In this document: positions 18,032 through 26,987 of the stretch, one piece after another
Layout of the letters: the number at the start of each line of letters is the position of its first letter
How positions within the stretch are numbered: position 1 is the stretch's first letter
From: Eriocheir sinensis
Lineage: Eukaryota; Arthropoda; Malacostraca; Decapoda; Varunidae
Length of the DNA: 64,000 nt
Direction: 5' to 3'
NCBI RefSeq assembly: GCF_024679095.1
Contig: NW_026110519.1
Span: forward strand, 639,270-703,269
Position numbers and translations under genes: made by a program
The notes under the pieces: generated by a model
What the model saw: only the letters and a program-made list of their open reading frames with translations
Told to the model about the DNA's origin: nothing
Database searches by the model: none

Positions 18032-18319
18032 TTGACGATTTACATTGCAAAGGTAAACAATAAATACATTGAACACTCTACGGGTGTGCGTGCGTGGACA
18101 CCGAAGCCTAATCGAGTTAGGATGGATACCCCGAAAAAAGACACGGTACAAAGTAAAGTAGATGTCCCGAAAAAAGACCCTTTACAAAGTACAATCAAAC
18201 CTCGAATGAAAAAGAGCGCTCCAGCAGTCAAGCGAGTAGCAAGTGGGAAGAGCCGGAAAGCGGGATCTCCGTTCTTACCAACCAGTTTAATCAAGACGTT
18301 GAATATACAAAGTCTCTAA
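18032..18319 (+). CDS. basic Lys/Pro/Ser-rich protein
   Basis: The frame is open from at least 18,032 with an internal ATG at 18,122 (MDTPKKD). It includes two similar PKKDxxQS repeats and a strongly basic part KPRMKKSAPAVKRVASGKSRK, then a hydrophobic end. The composition resembles H1 or protamine-like DNA-binding proteins; small basic nucleoproteins are typical of some large invertebrate DNA viruses, but there is no sequence match I can claim. The start is uncertain, since the first listed codon is not ATG. The antisense frame has no such structure. Confidence 0.45.
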   Translation: MTIYIAKVNNKYIEHSTGVRAWTPKPNRVRMDTPKKDTVQSKVDVPKKDPLQSTIKPRMKKSAPAVKRVASGKSRKAGSPFLPTSLIKTLNIQSL

Positions 18320-18447
18320 AATCGTTCACCTCTAGAGAGGACGCAACAAAAGCCTAGCATATTGCTATCTTCTCCTCTCTCTAAAATAACAAACTCAGGT
18401 CAAACAGCTACATCCTCTCAACCAGAAAAAGCTCGAGCGTCTTTAAA
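18320..18447. other. spacer or promoter of the next ORF
   Basis: No gene. CTCTAGAGAGGAC-type inverted CTCTCT runs near 18,332 and 18,374. Confidence 0.3.
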
Positions 18448-18585
18448 ATGGTGAATTCAAAGACGTCATGTATCAGCGTCGACAACAACCGATTCTTTCT
18501 GATCGACGGGAATTTCCTCTTGGGTGGAAGATTAGAAAATGTCAATCTGAAATCAGACCAAGTTTTTGAGACTCCTCAGCGTTGA
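18448..18585 (+). pseudogene. N-terminal fragment, 45 codons
   Basis: ATG at 18,448 to TGA at 18,583-18,585. Includes ISVDNNRFFLIDGNFLLGG, a compact hydrophobic stretch. The end coincides with the joint to the next, reversed fragment, so this is probably the front of a longer gene. Unrecognised. Confidence 0.35.
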
Positions 18586-18589
18586 TTTG

Positions 18590-18712
18590 TAAAAGAAAAC
18601 GTTGCTAGAAAAAGAGAAATAAATATTCTGAACCGCGTCTACGGCCTCGTTGAAATATAGTTATGTCATCGTTTTTTTATCAGAGTTATCATCGCCGATC
18701 GATGCCTTCCAT
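18590..18712 (-). pseudogene. gene I fragment (WKASIGDDNSDKK)
   Basis: Minus-strand copy of the middle of the gene at 35,021-35,598, covering WKASIGDDNSDKK to the SSNVSF region. An in-frame stop follows DKKTMT. A longer copy is at 22,341-22,568. Confidence 0.6.
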
Positions 18713-18739
18713 TTGGGGTGAGTAACAAACGATGTGCTA

Positions 18740-18830
18740 AAATACACAGTGCTAAAATACAGAGTCAAAATACACAGTGCAAATACACAGTGCAAATACA
18801 CACAGTGCAAATACACACAGTGGAATCGCT
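18740..18830. repeat. short tandem GCAAATACACACAGT repeats
   Basis: About six units of 14-17 bases, the same unit as the larger array at 33,985-34,147. Confidence 0.8.
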
Positions 18831-19102
18831 GTCGTACTCTTCGCTGCAACCAAGTGAGAAGATAAGATTCATTTGGGTTAAGTACATGAATCTCGGGTTA
18901 TGTACATATAGTAGAATTTCAGTTGACTGTTGAAACAAAGTCACACATTTACTTAGAGTTAAGATGTAGTAGATGTGGAGATGTAGTAGACTGTGAGGTG
19001 TAAGAAGACGATGTCGTGACATGTCGACAACTAACAAGACGAATTGCTAGAGTTCAGATGTTATGGGTGTAACAAGACGAATTGCACATCAGAGTACCTA
19101 AC
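18831..19102. repeat. repeated spacer (copy at 29,525-29,760)
   Basis: CAACCAAGTGAGAAGATAAG to GGTGTAACAAGACGAATTGC. Contains GAGTTAAGATG at 18,956-18,966 and motif AACAAAGTCACACATTTAC at 18,933. No gene. Confidence 0.7.
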
Positions 19103-20097
19103 TGCCGATTCTACAAAGAAGCACATGGATGAATTACAAAATCAACAAACTAAACACGAAGAAGAAAAATCTGAATTAAGGAAAGAAATTGAAAAGTCAT
19201 CTGCCAAAGTACAACAAATAATGACGATATACAAAGATGTAGATAAGAAATTCTTAGAAGTTAATGCAAATATACGAAAGATAATCCAAGAGAAAGACCG
19301 ACTGAACGCAGAATTATCTGAAAATAAATACAAGATCGATCTTATGCAAAATGAATACGAACAACTCCAACAACGTAATAACGAATTAGATACAGAGAAT
19401 GATCAATTCAAACAAGAGTTGACTCAAAATAAAACTCTACTCCTACAAGAGACACAAACGATGAATTACAAAATCAACAAACTAAACACGAAGAAGAAAA
19501 ATCTGAATTAAGGAAAGAAATTGAAAAGTCATCTGCCAAAGTACAACAAATAATGACGATATACAAAGATGTAGATAAGAAATTCTTAGAAGTTAATGCA
19601 AATATACGAAAGATAATCCAAGAGAAAGACCGACTGAACGCAGAATTATCTGAAAATAAAAACAAGATCGATCTTATGCAAAATGAATACGAACAACTCC
19701 AACAACGTAATAACGAATTAGATACAGAGAATGATCAATTCAAACAAGAGTTGACTCAAAATAAAACTCTACTCCTACAAGAGACACAAACGATGAATTA
19801 CAAAATCAACAAACTAAACACGAAGAAGAAAAATCTGAATTAAGGAAAGAAATTGAAAAGTCATCTGCCAAAGTACAACAAATAATGACGATATACAAAG
19901 ATGTAGATAAGAAATTTAGAAGTTAATGCAAATATACGAAAGATAATCCAAGAGAAAGACCGACTGAACGCAGAATTATCTGAAAATAAATACAAGATCG
20001 ATCTTATGCAAAATGAATACGAACAACTCCAACAACGTAATAACGAATTAGATACAGAGAATGATCAATTCAAACAAGAGTTGACTCAAAATAAAAC
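19103..20097 (+). pseudogene. coiled-coil protein, triple tandem of about 332 bp
   Basis: Three head-to-tail copies start near 19,128, 19,460 and 19,791. Each encodes NQQTKHEEEKSELRKEIEK to QNKTLLLQETQT. The joint ACGATGAATTACAAAATC removes four bases compared with the first unit (CATGGATGAATTA), so each following unit is out of frame: the first ORF (19,044-19,511) ends 17 codons into unit 2, and the second ORF (19,553-19,843) ends the same way in unit 3. Unit 3 also lacks two bases in AAGAAATTTAGAAG. Recent amplification, since units are nearly identical. Confidence 0.75.
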
Positions 20098-20126
20098 GAT
20101 GTCCGACTAAACGAATCGTAACGCGC

Positions 20127-20305
20127 ATGGGCAACATGAAGATCCCGTGCAACGCTTTTGAACTCCTCTCAGAATTCCACAAACTCGAAATACTGGGACC
20201 GAACGGGATTGGCAATCAATCGCTGTTGAACGAAGCGACTTTCGGCCCAGGACTTAACAGAGTAGACAACGGTAGGTTCGTGGGTTACGTGCACGTTTAT
20301 GTTAC
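20127..20305 (+). pseudogene. unknown N-terminal fragment MGNMKIPCNAFELL
   Basis: ATG at 20,127. About 57 codons of coherent sequence (EFHKLEILGPNGIGNQSLL, then NRVDNGRFVGYVHVYV), after which it meets a reversed gene near 20,300. The left neighbour is the coiled-coil tandem. Unrecognised. Confidence 0.4.
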
Positions 20306-20667
20306 CCTCCGACGTCTTTCTCCGGTACGAAGCTTGGTCGTAAACCGGATGGATTAAGCGACTCTGTTTTTTTACCGGGTATTTTCGAGATTTTAAGCAA
20401 TTTTATTTGATCTTCTGCTGCCGCGTCACTCAAACGGTTGTAAGCGTTAGCAGCAGCGAAGTAGGCAAACTGCGTCCATCCTGGAGTGTCCGTGCACAGA
20501 CCGTGGCGAAAACGCTGACACTGCTTCACTAATCCTGCGAACACCACATATTCATTGGGAGACAACCACATATCTCTGACTCTTCCGTCTTTTGCTCGAA
20601 GAACGACACCGGTAAGAATTTGGAGTTGAAATGTTGTTCGCTTCGCTTGTCGTATAATTTCATTCTA
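20302..20667 (-). CDS. unknown protein with GLCTDTPGWTQFAYF segment
   Basis: The minus-strand frame is open from about 20,667 to 20,302. It includes LTGVVLRAKDGRVRDMWLSP, VKQCQRFRHGLCTDTPGW, an Ala/Asn-rich helix (AYFAAANAYNRLSDAAAED) and a KISKIPGKK end. It overlaps the end of the membrane-protein frame by over 100 bases, so the two may be one gene split by a frameshift near 20,660. The last codons run into the neighbouring fragment. Family not recognised. Confidence 0.45.
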
Positions 20668-20774
20668 AATTTGTGACGTACGGTCAGAGCAACCAGCAGA
20701 ACGATCAAGAGCAAGATGCAAAACACACCGACCACATGAGACCAATTCAGGTATCTCAACTCGTCTTTGGTCAT
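20529..20774 (-). CDS. type II-like membrane protein N-terminus
   Basis: ATG at 20,772-20,774. A short polar N-terminus, then a 22-residue hydrophobic span (VVGVFCILLLIVLLVALTV) followed by RHKFRMKLYDKR. Residues after about 50 are probably out of frame, because the overlapping frame reads better. The upstream region is the spacer shared with 24,040-24,135. Confidence 0.45.
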   Translation of the reverse strand: MTKDELRYLNWSHVVGVFCILLLIVLLVALTVRHKFRMKLYDKRSEQHFNSKFLPVSFFEQKTEESEICGCLPMNMWCSQD

Positions 20775-20796
20775 TATTACTTTTGTTCACAGGTAC

Positions 20797-20897
20797 AGCA
20801 AACATTCGTTTGTGACATATTAATTTACTCAAGAGATATCTATCTTTCTTATTTCACTTGACAAACTTTCTTATTTCACTTGTGTGTATGTGACAAA
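20797..20897. repeat. spacer copy shared with 24,040-24,137
   Basis: CAAACATTCGTTTGTGACAT, then TTATTTCACTTGACAAAC, ending in GTGTGTATGTGACAAACTAC immediately 3' of the EQFD-tail genes in both places. Confidence 0.75.
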
Positions 20898-21194
20898 CTA
20901 CTGGTGGTGATCTTCCCTTTTCTGATCGACATCGAACTGATCGACATCGAACTGTTCGGGATCGAACTGTTCGGCTGCACGTCTTGCCTGGATGGCTAAA
21001 TTCAATCGTTTGTTTTCGAGTTTTGCATACTTGATGTTAATCTTCAATAGTTCGTTTTCGTGTTTCATTTTCTCGATCTCCGCGGTTATTGCTTTATTCT
21101 CTCGAACTAGTTCTTCTTGACTTAATGAATGCCTTGCATTACACAAGTTGCTGGTCGTCTCATCGCTGCACTTTTTAAAATTATTTTCAAACAC
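20898..21194 (-). CDS. coiled-coil protein with FDxDQ repeat tail
   Basis: 98 codons from a GTG at 21,194 (the frame is open further up). The N-terminal half has Cys and Asn, the middle is a strong coiled coil (VRENKAITAEIEKMKHEN to KLENKRLNLAIQARRAAE), and the tail is a tandem EQFDPEQFDVDQFDVDQ with a basic end (KREDHHQ). The front lies in the left arm of the 350-bp palindrome. The same tail is joined to a different front at 24,138-24,350. Confidence 0.55.
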   Translation of the reverse strand: MFENNFKKCSDETTSNLCNARHSLSQEELVRENKAITAEIEKMKHENELLKINIKYAKLENKRLNLAIQARRAAEQFDPEQFDVDQFDVDQKREDHHQ

Positions 21195-21500
21195 TTCAAA
21201 ATAAAATCACTTGTCTCGGTACCGATAATTTATTTACTCCAAACCCCACTTTTTAGAGCACTGTAAAACTACAGAGTTAAGGTACATCAAATTAGAATAT
21301 GTAGTGGTCATGACGTATACAAACCTTGTTTTGTCTGACTCTGACAAGCAGGGTGAATGTGGGAGTCGTCAACAAATTAGGTGTGTATTTCAAAATCTGA
21401 AGAATATGTTGTTGTTGTCCAAAGCGGGTGAACTCTTGCGAACTGTAACAAGTTTAAGAATAGAGAGTTAAGATGTTCACCAGTCTTAGAGAGTTATGGT
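21134..21500. repeat. left arm of 350-bp inverted repeat
   Basis: Pairs with 21,803-22,145. It extends from inside the EQFD-tail gene to inside the 84-codon ORF. The left arm has an extra 22 bases (GGTACCGATAATTTATTTAC) next to CTC, missing in the right arm. Confidence 0.85.
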
Positions 21501-21727
21501 TCGATGTCGCGTTGCAGTCTCTCATCGATATCGGAGATTTGTTTATCCAAACGTGTGTGTTAGAAATGCAAAGTAAATTGTATGAACAGGCACGGACATT
21601 CAGTTTAGATTCCAGAACGTACATTGTTGATCAGATGACTAACAATTTAAACGCTTTGGAAAATCGACTCGAGGAAATAAAAAAAGAAGCAAGTCGACAT
21701 AGAGAGGTTGAAAATAACACCACATAA
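21473..21727 (+). CDS. unknown helical protein, 84 aa, in the palindrome loop
   Basis: The ATG at 21,473 is part of the repeated motif GAGTTAAGATG (21,465-21,475). Acidic helical protein: FTSLRELWFDVALQSLIDI, then LEMQSKLYEQARTF, ending with a charged coil (NALENRLEEIKKEASRHRE). It has an intact start and stop, one of the few complete-looking small genes here. No family recognised. Confidence 0.55.
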   Translation: MFTSLRELWFDVALQSLIDIGDLFIQTCVLEMQSKLYEQARTFSLDSRTYIVDQMTNNLNALENRLEEIKKEASRHREVENNTT

Positions 21728-21802
21728 ATCTCATTCCACTATTAGTCGTGTCTATAAACCTATCATGAACCAAATGTAGAGACACCATCCAAGTTTGAGG
21801 TA

Positions 21803-22145
21803 TCATAACTCTCTAAGACTGGTGAACATCTTAGCTCTCTATTCTTAAACTTGTTACAGTTCGCAAGAGTTCACCCGCTTTGGATAACAACAACATATTT
21901 TTCAGATTTTGAAATACACACCTAATTTGTTGACGACTCCCACATTCACCCTGCTTGACAGAGTCAGACAAAACAAGGTTTGTATACGTGATGACCACTA
22001 CATATTCTAATTTGATGTACCTTAACTCTGTAATTTTACAGTGCTCTAAAAAGTGGGGTTTGGAGACAAGTGATTTTATTTTGAAGTGTTTGAAAATAAT
22101 TTTAAAAAGTGCAGCGATGAGACGACCAGCAACTTGTGTAATGCA
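21803..22145. repeat. right arm of 350-bp inverted repeat
   Basis: Reverse complement of 21,134-21,500 with a few substitutions. Frames on either strand here are copies of the arm, not independent genes. Confidence 0.85.
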
Positions 22146-22156
22146 ACTGGACGTGT

Positions 22157-22345
22157 GTGAGTATGAGTATATGTGCCTCACATGCATCCAACACACTGCC
22201 GAAGATGTTAGCGGAATCAGACGCTGTCGTGCATAACGAACACGAACGTCTGAGACTTCATAGTCGGCGATCACGTACGCCTACACCCGGCAAGAAATTG
22301 ACCAGCGCCACGAATAATCCGCGCTTCTCTTTCGTTATTTGTAAA
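22157..22345 (+). pseudogene. basic fragment RSRTPTPGKK
   Basis: Plus-strand frame with AESDAVVHNEHERLRLHSRR and RSRTPTPGKKLTSATNNPRF before it meets reversed gene I at about 22,341. The phrase LAESDA recurs on the minus strand near 36,345. Short and unsupported by a full second copy. Confidence 0.3.
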
Positions 22346-22568
22346 AGGAAACGTTGCTAGAAAAAGAGAAATAAATATTCTGAACCGCGTCTACGGCTTC
22401 GTTGAAATATAGTTCTGTCATCGTTTTTTTATCAGAGTTATCATCGCCGATCGATGCCTTCCATGCCTTCATAAACTCTTCGATGTTTTTGACCAAAACT
22501 ATTATTTTCTAATTTTCATCTTCGTTATGAGGAATATCTTTTAATAGTTGAGAGGACTCACCAAACAT
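22341..22568 (-). pseudogene. gene I, N-terminal part with TAG
   Basis: ATG at 22,566-22,568 (MFGESSQLLKDIPHNEDEN) with an in-frame TAG at 22,511-22,509, then the frame continues through IIVLVKNIEEFMKAWKAS to SSNVSFY. The 35,021 copy has Lys in place of the stop but lacks this N-terminus. MFGES plus its upstream also appears at 39,165-39,185 and 40,125-40,145. Confidence 0.55.
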
Positions 22569-23194
22569 CAACACGTGAACATTATTACTTGGGTGACACT
22601 AAAATAACGGACAATTGAAATTTGAACAAAGTGAAGAAATAAGTTTGGAAATTTGAACAAGTGCAGCGACAACCATCGCGACGTAGACGACCGAAGCAGA
22701 TGCTGTTCGCGGTGAGTACACAACTTGCGTATTCAACAACTTCGTAGCTTGCTGGTGGAATGCGCATTGGACCCCTACAGTTGCACATCTGTACCGATCT
22801 GTCCAATTTGTTCCCAACCAGTTACTTATACTTACAAGTTCATAGCTTAATGCATCATCAGTAAAGAGTAGTGGTATGTATAGTCAATGCATTGTCATTG
22901 GGAATAAAAACAATTGGGTGTGAATAGTGTATGTAATGCATTGTCAGGTAAAAGTTCTTGACGTGTAGTTTTACAGATTGGGTGTGAATAGAAACCATTT
23001 TGCTTTCTTAATTTTTTTTATTTCATTACACGGTGCACTCATTCGGCAACAAGTGCATTGTTGTCCTTCGGCAACGAGTGTTTTGGGAACAAAAACAATT
23101 TCTTGATGTGTCTCGGAAAAGGTAAAGCTTTCCCACCTCCCGCACCAATGTACGCTTTTGGCCAAGATATCAACCGATTATGAACTATTACATG
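22569..23194. other. spacer without a supported gene
   Basis: A decayed CAG-array piece lies at 22,700-22,760. 22,920-23,110 is low-complexity spacer with CTTCGGCAACGAGTG-type direct repeats (23,042 and 23,072). Nothing protein-like in either strand beyond short open frames. Confidence 0.4.
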
Positions 23195-23460
23195 TGAGAC
23201 TTTGTCGAATAACGCTACCGATTCTGAACTCAAAATCAGACGACCTGTACGACAAGGTCTCACATTCACCCCAACAAATTCTGATCAACAGATTCTGAAC
23301 TCAATGTTTGAAGGGGTTACTTTTGTAAAGTCAATTTTGAGTTTTCAGGGGGGTACTACAACCGATCATGAACTTTACCCGTTGTGAGACTTTGTCGAAT
23401 AACGCTACCGATTCTGAACTCAATGTTTGAAGGGGTTACTATTGTAAAGTCAATTGTGAG
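23195..23460. repeat. motif units (GTTATTCGACAAAG / GACGACCTGTACGAC type)
   Basis: Two further units of the 17,042-17,290 family, with GGTCTCACATTCACCCCAAC and CTCAATGTTTGAAGGGGTTA. Confidence 0.75.
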
Positions 23461-23622
23461 TGTTATGTCCATCACAATAGTGGGTACCGACTGGACCATT
23501 TCGGGTTTGGCCTGCTTGTTGCGTTGCGTCCTGTTTGTTTTCTTGGACGGTTGTTGTTCCTGTTGCTGTGTCAACCCTGTTTCAACTTTGCTAGCAGAGT
23601 CTTCCTGAGTCTCGAATTCCAT
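23461..23622 (-). pseudogene. Gln/Lys-rich N-terminal fragment MEFETQEDSASKVE
   Basis: ATG at 23,620-23,622; about 53 codons with a QQQEQQPSKKTNRTQRNKQ basic run and VPTIVMDI before the motif spacer. Repeated at 40,281-40,442 with the break at exactly the same codon, so either the gene naturally meets another there or the break is older than the duplication. Confidence 0.55.
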
Positions 23623-23639
23623 GTTTGTCTTTTGTTGTT

Positions 23640-23834
23640 ATTCTTCTTGGTGGTCGTTTAATGATAGTGGTGAGCGGAAAGGAATTGGATATCATTGCAA
23701 ACCTTTCTCAAGAAATAACCAAAATTATGGTCGACAGTGTGTACGTGGCTGCCAATCCTAAGAAGAACATCGTCAATGTGAGCGTGAAAGTCTCGCTCGA
23801 GAGCAATACCTCCAAAGTTGTCATCGTCACGTTT
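23640..23834 (+). pseudogene. gene L, C-terminal part
   Basis: Open plus-strand frame with RLMIVVSGKELDIIANLSQE, MVDSVYVAANPKKNIVNVSV and SLESNTSKV, then motif spacer (GTCATCGTCACGTTTGAC). Its first 26 codons overlap the end of the N-terminal part at 39,599-39,844, so together they cover more of the gene than either. Divergent to the MEFETQ fragment. Family unknown. Confidence 0.5.
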
Positions 23835-24137
23835 GACTTTGTCATGTGAGTCGACGTTCCAATCTCTACATTCCGCTGTTAGGTAGGCAAGAGTTCAACT
23901 TACATACCAAAGGTTGCAGATGTTACAGTTGGTTAATATGTGACTGCGTCGGCGTTAGACGGATTGTGAATCGATTAATTGTTTAACATGGGCGGTCAAA
24001 TCAAATATAGTATCGTCGTTGACATCCGAGACGATGTTTCGCAAACATTCGTTTGTGACATATTAATTTACTCAAGAGATATCTATCTTTCTTATTTCAC
24101 TTGACAAACTTTCTTATTTAACTTGTGTGTATGTGAC
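23835..24137. repeat. motif spacer plus two copied fragments
   Basis: 23,835-23,975 is motif spacer. 23,976-24,040 (minus) is a piece of the 16,323-16,883 gene (VSDVNDDTIFDLTAHV region). 24,040-24,137 copies the spacer at 20,797-20,897. Confidence 0.65.
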
Positions 24138-24350
24138 AAACTACTGGTGGTGATCTTCCCTTTTCTGATCGACATCGAACTGGTCGACATCGAACTGTTC
24201 GGGATCGAACTCGTCCTCGTTCAAATTATATTTTTCTGGCAGCACTAAAAACCACATTTTCAGTTTCGTTAATAAGAATGTTGTCATTTCCTCGAATGTG
24301 TTCCGGTGTGACATACTGCCATCCAACAGAGTACTCCCTGTGTTAGGCAA
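24138..24350 (-). pseudogene. FDxDQ-tail chimera
   Basis: The tail FDPEQFDVDQFDVDQKREDH is the same as at 20,898, but the preceding sequence differs (NTFEEMTTFLLTKLKMWFLV, then LPEKYNLNEDE). The junction lies at the acidic DEFD/EQFD codons and keeps the frame. Either a paralogue with a shared tail or a recombination product. Confidence 0.5.
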
Positions 24351-24479
24351 GAACGGAATACACGAAGTTTTGTTCGGATGTGACTGTGTTGGGATGTAAG
24401 GGGGTAAAACACAAATTTGTGAATCAAGGGACGATCAAACACCCATGTAATCATATTGTCTTTATTTTGTAGCACCATT
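24351..24479. other. spacer
   Basis: No supported gene; a 64-codon minus-strand frame is present but has no homologue in the window. Confidence 0.3.
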
Positions 24480-24735
24480 TACCGTCCCCTCTGTTTGTTC
24501 TCAAAAACATTAACCAATTCTGATTGGAAATTTTGTATTTGTCCAACAAGTGTTTCTTAATTCTGTTGTTGTTGAGGATTAGTGGCGTTGAGAAGTTGTT
24601 TAATTTTTATATTGTTATATTTTATTTTCAGGTTGTAATATCGACTCAACCTATCTTTTTCTACCAAAGAATCGTATATTTGCTTCAGCACGTTGTATGA
24701 TCTTATAATGTTAATTTTGGTTTCATCTGAATCGA
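24480..24735 (-). pseudogene. helical protein U, C-terminal copy
   Basis: Minus-strand copy of 27,400-27,645: IIRSYNVLKQIYDSLVEK followed by DRLSRYYNLKIKYNNIKI and the LNNN- and NQNWLMFL-containing end. Small deletions shift the frame in the Asn-rich part. Confidence 0.55.
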
Positions 24736-24736
24736 A

Positions 24737-24905
24737 TGCAGACTGCAGCGACGACCCGATGTTTGTTTTCGCGTGTCGTGATGTCCAGAGGGTTGCTATA
24801 ATCCGAACTCAATTTAGAATCGATAGTCTTGGCTATCTCGCTGCTTTCAAAAACTTTATTGGATCTATCGTAATCGTCGTTGTTGTTGTTGTTGTCGTCG
24901 TCTAC
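24737..24905 (-). pseudogene. copy of the Asp/Asn tract of the 430-codon ORF
   Basis: Minus-strand copy of NNNNNDDYDRSNKVFESSEI to DITTRENKHRVVAAV (13,618-13,790), with the Asp run shortened. It joins helical protein U at GAATGCAGAC, the DSD codons of U. Confidence 0.65.
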
Positions 24906-25069
24906 AAACGCAAACGCATCGAGAGTCTTCTCGACCAACTCTTTTTGACTTTCGAGAACGAGCAGGATACTATTGTAAACTCAAATAGAGAGTTAAGATG
25001 TGCAGTCTTCTGATTCAGAAAACCTTAGGGTGTCGGTGTCAAAGAACTCTACGTGTCAAGATCTCTGTC
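24906..25069. other. short spacer with a basic fragment
   Basis: The plus strand reads YKRKRIESLLDQLFLTFENE at 24,901-24,960, helical but unsupported. GAGTTAAGATG lies at about 24,990-25,000. Confidence 0.3.
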
Positions 25070-25256
25070 CAATTCTGCGTGATTCTGAATACAAATCTTA
25101 CTTTGTATCAGAGTTGGGTCAAATGCGTTGCAGATGTTGCTAGTTGTGTGAATGCGAGACTTTATGTCAGCAGTAGACTGATTCTGAATACTATACGAGT
25201 GTTGCATGCTTATTCCCTCAGACTTTTCTGACTTGTCACTTTGTCTCAGAGAATGC
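25070..25256. repeat. family B repeat, reverse
   Basis: Reverse-orientation family B unit that ends at GAGAATGCTG, exactly where the IAP coding piece begins. Confidence 0.8.
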
Positions 25257-25981
25257 TGAAGGATTACGAGAACACTTTGTTTCAAAAGAATGTATCAGTA
25301 AAGTGCTTCATACCCAACGGAAATTACAACAGCCTGATCGACGCTGTGAAGACCAAACAAATAGATATCATCATTCCCAAGCGATCTGAGGAACACACTC
25401 GATTGGAAACGCACTGCGTGCTAAAATCTGATCCGTCGCACTACGTGCGCATACACGAATCGGGTCGTTTCCTCAGCGTCTATTTGAGGAATTGGAAAAC
25501 AGACGATGATCCCGTTCTACGTCACCTAGAGGCATCTCCAAATTGTCGTCGCGCGTCTTCGTGGGTGTCATCAGTGTCTGAGCAAGACTTAGAAGATGCA
25601 ATCAACCAGTACATGAATTGTGATTTCGTCACGGAGATCTATTAGAACGGCGATGCAAGGTTCGACGATATTCGAGCGGCTGTTAAACATCATTTCCTCA
25701 CCGAGAAGAGATGCTTTGCTAGCATGCAAAAAGCGAAAGCTGTTCTATACACGATGCTGACAGAGAGTAACAAGGTAGTCGCTCCCCGAAAAAAAATAAA
25801 GAAAAAAATGAATCTGATGTCAGAGGTGGCCGTGTGCATCTTGTGTGCCACTAACCCAGTGAACGTGATCTTCCAACCTTGCACTCACGGGTGTTGTTGC
25901 ATGTCGTGCGCCCGATCCGTGTCCACGTGTCCGAAGTGCTGCAAGGACATTTTCCTAAAACAATCCATCGCCTCGTCCTGA
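25257..25981 (+). pseudogene. iap: IAP-like protein: degenerate BIR plus RING, one stop
   Basis: One plus-strand frame of about 240 codons with a single TAG at 25,643-25,645. The first part carries a degenerate BIR back half: LRNWKTDDDPVLRHLEASPNC keeps Trp, His and the last Cys, but the CxxC is missing. After the stop come a helical linker and a basic RKKIKKK. The C-terminal RING runs from about 25,835 to 25,960, with C-x2-C in VCILCA, C-x-H in PCTH, C-x2-C in CMSC and CPKC (C3HC4), near the C-terminus as in IAP E3 ligases. Its front is cut by family B repeat. The RING part is duplicated at 38,755-39,024. Confidence 0.65.
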
Positions 25982-26400
25982 AGATAGGACCCTCACCAAC
26001 GTTTCAGTGTACGTCACGATGAGGAAGAGATAGATGACAGAGCCGAACACAAGGTGAACAAACAAGGAGAAATAGTTGCAGAAAGATGGTTTCTTAGAGT
26101 GGTGGATGTGCTTGAGCATTTGCAGAAGAGGTAAGTTCAAATCAGAATCTTCCCTCTTCCCTTCCACCAAAGAGAATGTATCTGACATTGAGTGAGGTGA
26201 GAGTAAAGACTTGGAGAAATGCGTTAGAATAGAGAAATGTGTTCCCGGTGCGAGTAGGCAGCGGCAGGGGAGTACCTCTCGGGACCCACGTGTCATCAAG
26301 AAATGAATCGATACGTCATCACTTAAACAACTGAGCGAGCGGCTATGGCACTTATGTTTGTACTAGACAACGTGAGCAGGTACCGTGTTGGCTAATCCTA
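25982..26400. other. unassigned stretch, possible exon with perfect donor
   Basis: The plus strand at about 26,008-26,131 reads an open acidic segment (EEEIDDRAEHKVNKQGEIV, then AERWFLRVVDVLEHL) ending at AAGAG|GTAAGT, a consensus donor. The minus strand over the same bases has a hydrophobic span (LFVHLVFGSVIYLFLIV). I cannot decide between them. Confidence 0.25.
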
Positions 26401-26410
26401 GATTGGTCCA

Positions 26411-26442
<32 letters not shown>

Positions 26443-26879
26443 ACCACGACAAATGCAGACCTTGTCATTTGGGAACACGTAACACAAATATATTTGGACG
26501 TACATCACATGTAAAAAATACAGACTTTGGTGGTAACAAATGCAGACTTTGCAGACTTTGGTCATTCTGGAAGTGTGTATAATAAATGCAGACTTTGGTC
26601 ATTCTGGAAGTGTGCATAGCAGACTTTAGTCATTCTGGAACACGTGACGAACGTCACATTGACATGGGTGTAACAAATGTTGGACTCACATGACTTTGTT
26701 CTTCCCTAACAGCAGAGTGTACAGATTGGAACATCGACTCACATGACAAAGCTAACGTGACTGTTCGAAGATTGTGAGGTCTAGACCGAGTACGTTGCAG
26801 ATGCAACGCAGCATGTCTGCTGATTCCTGATTTCCACTGTCGTCAGTCCTGTCAGGGTTGAGACGACTGGTTTCTAACG
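26401..26879. repeat. GT microsatellite and short direct repeats
   Basis: (GT)n at 26,412-26,442. Several copies of GCAGACTTTGGTCATTCTGG with AACACGT between 26,455 and 26,650. No gene. Confidence 0.7.
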
Positions 26880-26987
26880 ATGAACGTGTTTCTGAACACC
26901 GACCATTACCAAAAGTCAACTTTAGAAAATTTGAGCAACCGGGAATCCATCGATCCGGTCCACCTTGGAGGCGATAAAAGAGTATGA
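26880..26987 (+). pseudogene. N-terminal fragment MNVFLNTDHYQKS
   Basis: ATG at 26,880, 35 codons, TGA at 26,985. Polar, well-formed N-terminus (LENLSNRESIDPVHLGGDK). The stop falls at the joint with the fragment shared with 3,044-3,210, so it is probably the start of a longer protein. Unrecognised. Confidence 0.35.

Noticed and set aside
21831..22274. 147-codon minus-strand ORF
   Set aside because: Lies on the palindrome arm and mixes arm sequence with its flank; the left arm does not keep the frame.
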